Shown here: in pieces, positions 10,750 through 22,168 of the stretch
How positions within the stretch are numbered: the stretch's first letter is position 1
How the letters are laid out: every line of letters starts with the position of its first letter
From: Gonocerus acuteangulatus
Lineage: Eukaryota > Arthropoda > Insecta > Hemiptera > Coreidae
NCBI GenBank assembly: GCA_946811695.1
Contig: OX328132.1
Span: 97,030,022-97,094,021 of the forward strand
Direction: 5' to 3'
DNA: 64,000 bases
Translations under genes and position numbers: made by a program
Notes under the pieces: generated by a model
Databases searched by the model: none
Seen by the model: only the letters and a program-made list of their open reading frames with translations
Told to the model about the DNA's origin: nothing

Positions 10750-11822
10750 GGTTCCTGTTCATATCCCTATTGTCATATGAAAAGCTTAGAGTAGAAACAG
10801 ATCATATTTTCCACGGCCTTTGTTCAAAGGGTTTTATGGCTTTACCTGCTCGGGTCCGCCAGACTCTAGAATCCTCTTCTACCGATACTTCATTCCATAC
10901 GTTTCAATGAATTGGAAAATATCAAAATGTTTCACATATTCCTGTGTTCTTTTACTATAGTAATAATTCTACAAATAAAATCAATTAAAAAATAAAATAA
11001 AAAAAAACAACAGCATGAAGGCAATTGAAAATATTCAAAAGACGTCATCGAATCTCTTTCTCTTGGCAAGCTATATTTCTAACAATGAATTGTGTTTCTT
11101 ATTTTGCCTAATCTGTTTTATTGTAAAATACATTATCCAACTATAAGCAATTAAAAAATAACAAGGAATAAAAACAGACAAAAAGAACAGTTCGAATAAG
11201 CAAAATCAATTACTTTAACGTTTTAAGCACTTATTTCTCCGATTGACATCGCCTAATCAAAACTTTCATTAGAACCTTTTTTGTAGAGCATTTAGTAAGC
11301 TTTCTAATGGTGTTCTTCCGTTTCGCAAAATTCTCAACCTTTCTCGAGATATTAAGGAAAGTATACAAAGTTACCAAAACATTTTATGTCTATTAATAAA
11401 ATATTTTATTCTAACCCTTCCTTAACTCCAAACGTAACCAAAATTTCAACATATTAGTTTTAATGATAGTAAAACATGCAGGAAATGTTTCAACTGAATC
11501 CCATGATTCTAAGTACCCAAACCAAAAACGGTATTCAAAAACTATTTTTCCAATTTTCTCGAAAACGGTTAAAGCTATCGCCTTGAAAATGGTTTCATTC
11601 GTTTTCCTAGCCCAAGAAGCATATAAAACGAGTACTTATAAGCTAATGAACTCAAAAACGTAAGCGTTACGATTTTTTTTGCGCGAATTTTGCCCGAAAC
11701 GCCATCTTCCCGTGGGCGGATTTTGCTGGTTAACGAACTTGACCTTTCAAATTAGACGAACGATTTTTGTACCAAATTTCATCAAAATCGGACCATCAGG
11801 GAAGCCAGAAATCCGCGAACAG

Positions 11823-11826
<4 letters not shown>

Positions 11827-11875
<49 letters not shown>

Positions 11876-11876
11876 T

Positions 11877-11926
<50 letters not shown>
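11827..11926. repeat. (TA)n microsatellite of copy A4
   Basis: Two TA runs separated by AAATATACACACA. Confidence 0.9.
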
Positions 11927-11927
<1 letters not shown>

Positions 11928-12051
11928 AATTTGAACCACCGTTATTTTCGGTCTCTAGGGGTTCTGAAACGCGAAATTTTCTAGTCGGCACTTCCGGATT
12001 GTTTCATTGTATCAACCTTATAAGCGGGGTTCCTCCCTATGGGGAGGGAGG

Positions 12052-13864
12052 CGATATCAATAACCGTGTCTAGGAAAATGAAAAAAAAAGTCCGACCCAA
12101 AGGAATAGAAGCAATTATTGGTAGGTTTGACCTTTCGTGAAAAATATAAAATGAAATTTCAAAAAAACGGAAGATTTTGGGTACCAAAACCGAACTCTTG
12201 CAGTATTCTAAGGAGAAATTACTCCATCCTCTTTCACAACGTTAACACTAGGAAAACACTATTACCATTACCAACATGTTTTTCATTTTCTTACCTTGTT
12301 TTACTAAAATACTCATTTTACTGTTAAACGCAAAATGTTTTCAGCCTTACCTTTGGCTAAGTATTGATAAATATTAAATACTATCTCCCCTATCTAACCT
12401 TTCAGAGCGTTCCCTAGTCTTAAACGAGGCATGATTAGTGATTTATAGTGATTCACATTGTTTGCTCATTAAAAGGCTTTGCAAATGGCGGAACAGAAGG
12501 GAGAGGCCAGGGAGAAATTTCCGCCGACGTCCGCCAATGCGAAATTGAATTCCTGGGTTTATCTAATAAGGCTATAATTATTATTAATAATTATATTATT
12601 TTTCATTCTTACGTATTCTGTGACCTTTCATATCACTTATGTATGGTGGAAGGTTTATAATAAAAAACTCACGCCCTTCTAGTCCTTTTGGAGCAAACGC
12701 GTTCCTGAAGAGGCGTCAGAAGGGCGTTCTTTTATTGAGTCTTGAAGCTGAAATAATTGTATTATTTATTATTGACCTTCCGCCACATTTAAGTGATATT
12801 ATTTGTCACAACAAATAGTTCTGGTGTAATTTTTTTGGAGAATGAGTCAAAACAATACATATAAAATTCCTGGTAGGAGATAACGTTATCATTAAAAGCA
12901 AATTAACTTGCTACTTAAGCTGTAAACTACAAACCATTACTTCAAACTAAGCACGATAGGAATTTCCCCCCTTTTAAGTGTCTATTATGCTTTATAATTA
13001 GATTAACTGCGAGTACTTAGTAACACATAATTCGTTTTACGTTAATTTGCATTAGCATGAATAGAAATAGGCAGTAAGAAGAAAGCATGAAATGTAATAA
13101 AGCGGCGGTTTGCTTCAGGTAATGCTGCTTAAAGAAAAAAATGAAAGCGACTTCAGTATGAACATTATTAACGGAAACTAATTTTAAAGATCGGTTGGGT
13201 CTGTTCCCTTTTACCCAATTTTTTATGCGTTACTAGTCTAGAAAAAAGAAAAAAAGATTTTCCCCTGCAAGGCAAGAATTTGCCTACACTAAGGTGTTTG
13301 AAAGGCGCTGAATCTGGAAATACAATACAGCAAGTATAGTATAAGAGAATTAGCTCTCTTCTTGTATACTAAGAAATTAGGAAAAAGTAGAGTAATTTTA
13401 ATAGACGAATACATAACTTAGGTCTATCTGGCAATGTCGATAAACCTAAGTTATGTAATATTATTTAATTTGTTTTCTTTCATTATTATTAGTTGCTTGA
13501 TCCTAATATACGATTTTTTAATCTAATTTCTGCACCTTCGGCTCATTTTAAATTACAAACGTATGCTCTTCTATTTAATTCCCCATGCAAAGAGAGCTGG
13601 GGGTAACTTGAAAAAAGATCCAAAGAAAACATACATGAAAACAAAATATGTATGTTGTACAGGAAAATATTTATTAAATGATGATGAATGAAAAGGAAAA
13701 CAAATATACTTTTTGGAAGCAGAATATTATCTTATAACATTAAAAAATTGAAAACGTGATGTAAATATTGTTAGGGTGGGAATGACCGTACTCACCTCTA
13801 CTATTACTATAATTTAATTATAATTTAAAATATAGATTATAAGTGGAAAACATTTTGTGGAAAT
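12052..13864. other. AT-rich sequence with a small hairpin
   Basis: There is no supported gene. An inverted repeat ACATAACTTAGGT (13,411-13,423) / ACCTAAGTTATGT (13,444-13,456) is perfect over 13 bp with a 20-bp loop. A degenerate GTCCGAC end of family A lies near 12,090. Confidence 0.45.
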
Positions 13865-13872
13865 GAACTTTC

Positions 13873-14655
13873 GGGTCTTTTTTAGCGAAGACCACATCCA
13901 GTTACTTTTGAACTAGCAGTAGTGATTGTATCAGTGATTCAGCGCATGCGCATAACTCCTTTGCCTTCTTATTGGAGGATTCCGATGACCAATTGCATAT
14001 GTTCTTGTTGGGAGTAAAGTAACCTTCAATAGTGAATTAGCTTTTGTTTATGAAAAAGCTCTGCTTTTGTTAGTGAGAAAAAATGAGTCTTTTACAATTA
14101 GTTCGCGATGTTCCTGACAAAGAAAAAGGGATTGGTTTCTTACTCGGACAAATTAATGGAATCTTATTAATTTTAGCGAGTAGGATAGACTAGAGTTGCT
14201 ACAATTAATATAATTCTATTAATTGCGAGTTGGATTGACTAGAGTTTTGATATCTTCTTGAGTGAGCGGAAACGCATAGCTCAAGAAGCGCATAGCTTTA
14301 CACTTAATAAAGGTAAAATATCCAAAAACGAGAGAGAAAAGGAATAAAATATGTTTGTTTACAAATATCGTTGTTTGTTATCCTTCAAAACCTGCAAAAC
14401 AGTCAACTTTAATGCTTAATAACTTTTTTCATAGTTGAGAGAATTGATTTTGATCATATTAACCTTTTTATTAATAAATATTGCTTGCCATTATCTAATA
14501 TGGATTATAACCGTAGATAACGAGTCAAGTAGTAATAGATAACCAGCAAAGAACCTATTAGCTAATCAGTAAGCTTATCAGCGAGTAAGAGTAACTGTTA
14601 TAAATCACTACTGCTACTTCAGAAGTAACTGGATGGGGTCTTCGCAAAAAGACCC
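13873..14655. mobile_element. Family G MITE, copy G1, complete with 8-bp TSD
   Basis: A 783-bp element has terminal inverted repeats of about 50 bp starting GGGTCTTTTT and ending AAAAAGACCC. Each terminus can itself fold because GGTCTT is followed closely by AAGACC. Perfect 8-bp duplications GAACTTTC lie at 13,865-13,872 and 14,656-14,663. No transposase frame is present. TSD length and GGG ends fit Merlin-type elements; hAT or P-type origin cannot be excluded. Confidence 0.88.
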
Positions 14656-14805
14656 GAACTTTCTCCTACAGGAATCTATTTGACCTTCTCCAACTCATGA
14701 AATTACTAGTGTACGACGAAATACTTCCTATTCAATTTCGGAAGTCTAGTGATGAATATTCGCCTGCGAAGGTACAGGTTGCTAATAATAATTAGATTTG
14801 AGACA

Positions 14806-15091
14806 TTTTAGCGCGGTTACTCCCTATCTCCATAGGGAGAACCCGCTTATGAGGTTGACCTCACGACGCAATCCGGAAGTGCCGACTAGAAACTTTCACG
14901 TTTCAGACCCTATAGATCACGAAAATATAGGTGGCCCAAATTTGTATTAGCGCGGTTACTCCCTATCTCCATAGGGAGAACCCGCTTATGAGGTCTACCT
15001 CATGACGCAATCCGGAAGTGCCGGCTAGAAACTTTCACGTTTCAGACCCTATAGATCACGAAAATATAGGTAGCTAGAATTTGTATATATG

Positions 15092-15156
<65 letters not shown>

Positions 15157-16006
15157 ATATTTATATATATGCTTGTCTGTTAGCTCTCTAGCAAGCTCAA
15201 AAATGGTCCGATTTTGACGAAATTTGGTACAAAAATCTTTCGTCTAATTCGTTCGTTCGACGAAAGGTCAAGTTCGTTAACCAGCAGAATCCGCCCACTA
15301 GGAGATAGTGTTTGGGGCGAAATTCGCGCAAAAAAAAATCGTAACGCTTACGTTTTTGAGTTTATATGTTTGTAAGTACTCGTTTTATAGGCTTCTTGGG
15401 CTAGGAATATGTTGCAATTTTGGAGTAAAGGAAGGGTTAGAATAAATTATTTTATTAACAGACAAGAAAAGTTTTGGTAACTTTGTATACTTTCGTTAGT
15501 ATCTCGAAAACCGTTGACAATCTTGGGAAGCGGAAGGTTACCATTCGAAAGCTTACTAAATGCTCTACAAAAAAGGTTCTCAAGAATGTTTTAATTAGGC
15601 GATGTCAATCGGAGCAATAAGTGCTTAAATCTTTAAAGTAATTGATTTCGTTTATTCGAGCGGTTCTTTTTGTCTGTTTTATTCCTTGTTATTTTTTAAT
15701 TGCTTATAGTCGGATAATGTATTTGACAATAAAACAGATTAAGTAAAATAAGAAGATCAATTTATTGTTAGAAGTGTAGCGTTCAAAGAGAGAGATCCCA
15801 AGGCTTTCCAAATGCCTCTGAGCGAAGGCCTTTCTGGCCGACTTATGGGTTGGCGGACGCATACAGGTAAGATCGTAAATCAATACCTTTCAAGACTGGT
15901 GGAACCAAAATAATAACCGATTCTATTTTAATCTTTCCAAATGAGACTAGGGATAAGAACGGAACTGCGCGAAGACGATGCAGTTCCTGCGAGTCGTACT
16001 TTTTTA
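14806..16006 (+). mobile_element. Family A element, copy A5, with duplicated T1
   Basis: Two tandem T1 modules (14,806-14,945 and 14,946-15,075), nearly identical, precede the TA array. The body follows, ending at GCAGTTCCTGCGAGTCG and a T run at 16,006. Both T1 copies share substitutions (GGTTACTCCCTATC) not seen in other copies, so the doubling is local. Confidence 0.75.
15083..15170. repeat. (TA)n microsatellite of copy A5
   Basis: TA run with TATGTATG interruptions at both ends, followed by GCTTGTCTGTTAGC. Confidence 0.9.
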
Positions 16007-16009
16007 TTG

Positions 16010-16700
16010 AATGATGGAAAAGGTAGGTTTACTGTGTCATACATATACACTTTCTTTAATTTTGATGTAATATTTTACCTAAACACCGGTCCCGGCACAT
16101 TTATCGTTTTCTGAAACAACGGAATGTTAAAAATTGTCTCGTGTTGTTGGAAGCTGCAGAACACCTCCTTTGCAATAGCTTCTTCAAGGATGGGAAGTGT
16201 TGCGTAACTACATACTCTTGGGACGAAACCTCAAGGTTATCTCGAACTCATTATCTGCATATACTCACGACCAAGGCGAGCAAGTTTACTTACAAATAAA
16301 CCGTTCTAGGGAACTTCGATTTAAAAGCACTTTCTTTTTAAAAAATAAAGTTCGACTTGCAGATGTTGTGCCAACTACGCAAATTCCTCAGTAAAGGAGC
16401 GGTTATAAGACAATTAAAAAGTGTTTTATTCTATATTAAGTTTGTTAATTAGTACACTAACAATCTTAAAATTGACCCAAAATATTTAAACACATAATAC
16501 AGACAAATTAAGAGAGTTTATCAATTTAAGTCCCTCGGTGAAATTAACCAAGAACGTCTTCAAAAGATGATGGCAGCCTTAAGATTAACACAATAAATAA
16601 ATAAATAGTATGAAATCAATCTCTGAGCACGCAAAAATCACACACTATAGCACGGTAATCAAAGAAGAATGCCATTATGCACCTGTAACGTTAGTTCACA
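16010..16700. other. AT-rich sequence without recognised gene
   Basis: No coding or repeat structure is supported before the LINE relic. Confidence 0.35.
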
Positions 16701-16709
16701 AAAGAAAAA

Positions 16710-16910
16710 GTGACTCAGATCAAATTAAAAAAAAAAAGAAAAATAGTAAGCAAATTAGAACTGAAGAATAAATTTCGACTTCGAATTGATAATGAAATAG
16801 AAAAACACACTGACATACAACCAGACATAAAAAAAAGACGATTAAATGTATATGGACACATCAAAAGAATGGACTCTTCGAAATTTACAAAGCAGATCTT
16901 AGATAGATAG
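16710..16910 (+). pseudogene. LINE C-terminal relic
   Basis: A 66-codon frame ends in RRLNVYGHIKRMDSSKFTKQ. The pattern R-R-L-x-x-Y-G-H-I-x-R-M is typical of the region after the reverse-transcriptase domain in many non-LTR retrotransposon polyproteins. No upstream RT motifs are visible in frame and no full element remains. The clade cannot be set from this piece. Confidence 0.6.
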
Positions 16911-16919
16911 ACAGATATA

Positions 16920-17621
16920 GTCAGGGCCCCTTACTTAAGGGGAAAGCAACTCGACCTTAAAGATCTAAGCAGATCTTAAATTTTACAAAAATTAAATTAA
17001 GCAAAAATTATAAATAATTAAATGGATCACGACAGAAAAAGAAGATATAAAGTAACTGGCGTCACGCTTATAGACATTTTAGATAGAGACGCATAATTGT
17101 TTTGTTTTAAAGTCGGTCGGAATGAAATTTCAAAAACGTCCGTCACGCAGAAGCTGCACATCTAAGCACTTTCCTCAGAAGTGTTTAGTTTACACTACAT
17201 CCTTGAATAATTTGCTTAAAGTAAACTATATTAATATTAATATTTATTATATTGTTCCTATATAACAAAGAATAAGACCAGTATTAGAAAATTAGTAAGT
17301 TGGGTAACCAATCCCCTCTCCAAATTGACCGCCTTCGCTGGTTAACGTTTAATCATTTTGCTAAGGTTGTGCTTTATGAAACGTTTTGTGACGAAAAAAC
17401 AGTATCTATGGCTGTTGTGGTGTTATCAGACATATATATGTGTGTGTGTATATATATTAACGGGGGTCATATTCGGTATCTACTAGGTAGGATTGACGAA
17501 GATTTGAAGAAATGTTTTATAAATTCCGTCATGAATGAAACCTCAATAGAATACCTTCGGAAAGTGCTAAAAAGGAGTGGACTCAACTGTACTTTGCGTG
17601 AGACTTCCAGTCTCTTATGTA

Positions 17622-17625
<4 letters not shown>
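16920..17625. other. Sequence with a diverged family A terminus
   Basis: GTCCGTCACGCAGAAGCTGC at 17,137 resembles the GTCCGAC end of family A. The 141-codon plus frame at 17,300-17,725 reads through the TA array and has no recognised domain. Confidence 0.35.

Positions 17626-17626
<1 letters not shown>

Positions 17627-17678
<52 letters not shown>
17627..17678. repeat. (TA)n microsatellite at B1 5' end
   Basis: TA run directly abutting the element end GGGGAAGG. Confidence 0.92.
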
Positions 17679-17681
<3 letters not shown>

Positions 17682-18770
17682 GAAGGTGTTGTACCTTTGA
17701 CCACCGATGCTGTGGTGGCATGTAGCAACATTTTATAAATTTTGGTGTAATTAGTGTTTAGCTCCTTCATTAGAGGGCTTGTGTAACCTACTTTGGATTA
17801 TTCAAGTCAAAGAGGATTCTTGCAAAAAATACTTATCCATTTTTATCATAAAAATGTAAGTTATTTATTGATGACGTTTTGCCTCATAATATTTTTTGTA
17901 ATATGTATTTTTAGATGGAATTCATTTGACAAAGTAGCTATTACAATAAGAAATATAATGTAGCTTCTTAAATTAATTTATCTTAATCCTAAAATTTGTA
18001 GCATGCTTTTTAATTTGTACTACCAGGGTGTTGTACCTCTGACCATGACTAGCTGTTGTTCCTTTCACCAGGTCAAAGGTACAACACACCTGAGTAATTT
18101 TTTCATAATTCAACATTTTTGTTCTTCTTCTACAACTTGTTAAAAAATAATGAATATTGGTTGCTTCAATTGTTCAAAGAATTTAATAAATATTAAATGA
18201 AATAAGTTCAAACTGACTTTATCAATCCTCAGTGTAGGAGTTCGAACCTATCGCCCCTTATCGTTACACCTCAAGGTGTAAGGCCTCTTACAAAAGCGCA
18301 GGCAAGGAAAATGTCAAATAGGGGCCGGCCTAAAGGGAAACCTCGTGTCCTGACAGATATTCCTGAAAAGCTAATTATTGAAGGTGAAAAAAAAAATCGA
18401 AAGTGAGAAGTTTACGAGAGAAGATGAAAATTTGTACGATATTGATGTTGAAGATATTGTGGCTTAACTTCCATACCCTACTATTGCTAGTGGATCTGCT
18501 TTTTTCTGTACTGCTGTGTTGTTTTTACGTGGTCAGAGGTACAACACCCCATGGTCAAAGGTACAACTACATGTACCTTTGGCCACTTTACGATTATTTT
18601 TTAAAAAAATAATAAAAAATATTAAATCTAAAGCTAGAACCTTGAAAAAATTAAATATGATAAGCTTTTAGAATGCTAATTACAATGAAATAAAAAAAAT
18701 GAATTTAGCCATAATATTTAAGCTAAAAAAAAATTAAATTGTCCCAAGTTGTCAAAGGTACAACACCTTC

Positions 18771-18773
<3 letters not shown>
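17679..18773 (+). mobile_element. Tigger/pogo-like DNA transposon, copy B1 (deleted)
   Basis: Terminal inverted repeats are GGGGAAGGTGTTGTACCTTT and its complement, about 26 of 27 bp. The insertion lies in TA repeats, which fits the TA target of Tc1/mariner-class elements. The core GTTGTACCTYTGACC recurs inside (18,028; 18,070; 18,530; 18,550). A C-terminal transposase relic lies at 18,239-18,404 and a second piece at about 18,405-18,495. The rest of the transposase is deleted. Confidence 0.85.
18239..18495 (+). pseudogene. Transposase C-terminal relic (pogo/Tigger DDE type)
   Basis: One frame reads SNLSPLIVTPQGVRPLTK then RGRPKGKPRVLTDIPEK. The K/R-G-K-x-x-x-L-T-D-x-P-E-K motif is typical of the linker after the DDE domain in pogo/Tigger-like transposases. 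The frame then stops and a deletion joins it to a piece encoding a FTREDENLYDIDVEDIV-like end. The catalytic domain is absent. Confidence 0.7.
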
Positions 18774-18831
<58 letters not shown>

Positions 18832-19308
18832 TAGTAATTTGTCCATAAACCCTTATGGACAAATACACAAGTCAATATCGTCATCATATCACAATAAACG
18901 AGTAACCATTATGCAGTAGTCCTTACCTTACACAGAGAACACCGAAATGGTTTACTACTAAAGTTGTATGTATGACTTTAAAAAAACATATATGCATATG
19001 TTCCCATGGCGATTTTACAAAAAAAATGAATTTAGCCATAATATTTAAGCTAAAAAAAAATTAAATTGTCCCAAGTTGTCAAAGGTACAACACCTTCCCC
19101 TCTATATATATAAGTATAAGAAGTAATTTGTCCATAAACCCTTATGGACAAATACACAAGTCAATATCGTCATCATATCACAATAAACGAGTAACCATTA
19201 TGCAGTATTCCTTACCTTACACAGAGAACACCGAAATGGTTTACTACTAAAGTTGTATGTATGACTTTAAAAAAACATATATGCATATGTTGCCTGGGCG
19301 ATTTTACA
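18693..19308. repeat. Tandem duplication of the B1 3' end and flank
   Basis: Unit 1 (18,693-19,018) and unit 2 (19,019-19,308) are nearly identical. Each has the last 80 bp of B1, a TA run and the same flank through CATATATGCATATGTT. Unit 1 has about 56 bp of TA, unit 2 only about 10 bp plus AAGTATAAG. TA length accounts for most of the difference. Confidence 0.85.
18774..18829. repeat. (TA)n microsatellite at B1 3' end
   Basis: TA run directly after the terminal CCCC of B1. Confidence 0.92.
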
Positions 19309-19309
19309 T

Positions 19310-20250
19310 CATGCAACCGTTTTTATGAGGTTGCTTTAATGTGTGACGAAATGTAATGATTTAATTGTTTCAGTGAAACTAATTTTTACTATATAATATT
19401 GAAAGGTAAAATCAGTGAACCCTGATGACAACGGGAACTTACTTTTTTTAAAATGTAATTTTTACTTTTTACTTACTGGGGGGTGAAATGCTCACCTGAT
19501 CTCGAGTTACATAGCTGTACATGTATGTATATGTATTTGTAAATAATGCATATTTTTAAAATTCTACTAAAAGTACGTTTAACAACCAACTAGCCTCCAC
19601 AATATACAATAAAGACTACCCGTAGCAAACTCCTAGTGAATCAGCAAGATCTTTCGAAGTGGTTGTTTAAAGTATTTACTCAAAGTAATAAGGATTTGTG
19701 GCTTTTAATAATTTTGGATAGCCATTCACATCGAACGATTAGGTGCAAGTAAAATGTGGAGTTTTCAATTGGTTGTTTCCCAAATAAAATAAATTTTCGT
19801 TTAAAAATTCAACAAATATTTCTTTAGTTGACAGAACGTTTGCATTCTTTTTATTTTATTGTTGAATTTATTTATTTAAATTTTAACGTCCATTTTATTG
19901 TTGAATTACAAATTAACGGTGTCTATGGTCACGAACTGATTACAACGCCAAGACTTCTTGGTCAATCATGGTTCAGGCAGTGCTTTTTATGGTTGCAGAA
20001 ATGTTCTTTACCGTTATCGTTTCAGTTATCAGCTCTGAGAATATTTCTTTACTGATGTTCTGGTTCTATTGAATTCATGCCAGCATTGCTGACGATCAGA
20101 TCCTCAGTATCTTATGGAGTGAAAGAAATCTGTAATTTTTATTTTTATTTTCCACTTGACTGAAAGAGTTGATCAACCACCTACCTAAGCTACAGAATAA
20201 TAATATCTAGATATAGTGATTCAATATTTTGTAAGTTCTAGTCGAGGTTA
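19310..20250. other. AT-rich sequence without recognised gene
   Basis: No domain-bearing frame and no repeat ends seen. A short direct repeat CATTTTATTGTTGAATT occurs around 19,850-19,905. Confidence 0.4.
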
Positions 20251-20253
20251 GTT

Positions 20254-20515
20254 CGGGGGCGAATATAGGAACTAATTTCGAGAGGGGCTGGGAGAAACAG
20301 GGGATTTGTGAGGAATGGAATACAAAAAACCTAGAACATGGAATAACAAGTCAACTAAACTAAGCTATTACACCCCCCCCCCCCCAAAAAAAAAATATTT
20401 TTCTGAACTAAGTGATCTTATTTAATTTATTTTTCAGTTTTTATGACACATTTATAACCATGAAATCAAAATTTCGAAGGGGCTGCAGCCCCCATCCCCC
20501 TTATATACGGTCATG
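20254..20515. mobile_element. Family H MITE, copy H2
   Basis: Same internal sequence as H3 (AACTAAGTGATCTTATTTAA) with ends CGGGGGCGAATATA and TATATACGGTCATG. It has a C14-A10 run inside. The left end is degraded and no target duplication can be read. Confidence 0.7.
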
Positions 20516-20540
20516 GACTAGATCCTGCCGTTTACATTAC

Positions 20541-20541
20541 C

Positions 20542-20634
<93 letters not shown>
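20541..20634. repeat. (CT)n-(TA)n compound microsatellite
   Basis: About 52 bp of CT repeats pass directly into about 42 bp of TA repeats. Confidence 0.95.
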
Positions 20635-20640
<6 letters not shown>

Positions 20641-20699
20641 AACAAATATACACCCATATTCTTAATATTCAATGCAATGTTTGTACTGAGAGAGGGGAA

Positions 20700-21945
20700 A
20701 TTTATATTATATAGGACCGAAAGAAAATCATGATTTCTTTTCAATGGGCCCAAGATTTTTTATTGCTTGTAACTCAAATTCAAATACACTGAACTTCAAT
20801 GAGATATACGTTTATAAATTTATAATGCAAAGGTTAATTGGATAAATAACTGTTTTCCTTTAAGTCAAAATCTCCCTAGATCCATAAAATGGTATTACAA
20901 ATGAGCAATAGAATACTTTTTGGAAAGGCAATATTAAATATGTACTTTAATTTTTCACAACAGGCTAAGGCAATCTAAAACTTCGGCATCTAAATTCAAA
21001 GAAGAGTTAGTTTGTGACCTTATCAAGACAGAGCCAACGCCAGCTTTTTTGTTACCTTCCACATCCGGATGACGATCCCTTGAACGCAACGTTTGTATAA
21101 AAAAGAAGGCCCTGATGATAAATGTAAAACATATTGTCGACGTTGTGTGCAAAATATCAAGGTGGGGAAATAATAAAAAGTTTACATAAAAAAGTTCTAC
21201 ATTTTTGCAAAGACCTGCGGCAAATAGCTCCGGGCTAACATGATAGAAACATGCATTCTAGCAGTTATCAGGTCCCTAGAACAAGTTTGGTGCACGGGGC
21301 CGCAGCGGTCGTACGTATGTATGATCTGTGTTACTATGACGCCTGCCAATACCATCAAATAAAAAAAAACATATACTTGCATACTATGTTTAGAGACTAT
21401 GGACCAAGTGTTTACTCGCTTGGCTACATCCGTTTGAGGGAAAAGAATGGGGAAACAGTATTAACCGCATGAATCAATAAATCCTGCAAGAATGATTGCA
21501 AAAGAGAAAGGTAGAAAGAAATCCTGCTAATATATCCAAGTCCATCTTGATTACATGATTGTTTAACTGGTTTGCGGTAAAACGTGGTAAGTCACATAAT
21601 GAGATCTCTAAATCAATTTATGATGTTAATGTGCTTTCATTGGGCTAAGTAATTAAAATATATCGAATTATAAATACCGTTTTTCATATTTCAGGTCGAC
21701 GTTACAACATTTTACTACGTCCCCATCGCCACTAAAAGAAGATCCCGGAGCTTACACGTAGTCCGATTGGCTAAATCCCCACGTTTCGTAGCGGATTCAA
21801 AACTTGGACCGTCAACAAAGAGCAAAGGTTATAGCTCTCGTCGAGATCATTCAGTTGCGTAATATATGAGGCGTTGCGGATACGAAGGGAGAACTCAACA
21901 ATATTTTTTGTAATTTTGAGGAAAGTGCTTTTGAATTTATGGAAA
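20700..21945. other. Sequence without recognised gene
   Basis: Short frames on both strands (for example 21,251-21,472 plus) show no recognisable motif or convincing splice signals. Confidence 0.4.
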
Positions 21946-21949
21946 ATGC

Positions 21950-22089
21950 TTTTAGCGCGGTTCCTCCCTCCCCCATAGGGAGGAACCCCGCTTATAAGGT
22001 TGATACAATGAAACGATCCGGAAGTGCCGACTAGAAAATTTTGCGTTTCAGAACCCCTAGAAACCGAAAATAACGGTGGTTCAAATTTG

Positions 22090-22168
<79 letters not shown>

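Larger units (their letters stand above)
10508..12051 (-). mobile_element. Family A element, copy A4
   Basis: It starts with GTCCGACTCGCAGGAACTGC and is interrupted by a SINE at 10,559-10,749. It continues through the body and a TA array, and ends in T1 (11,927-12,051). The minus-strand end is slightly degraded (GGGAGGGAGGCG). Confidence 0.75.

Noticed and set aside
11463..11663. 66-codon frame starting MIVKHAGNVSTESH that recurs at 22,328 and 47,886
   Set aside because: The recurrence follows from family A DNA repeats. Copies differ without codon-position bias, and other copies have stops there.
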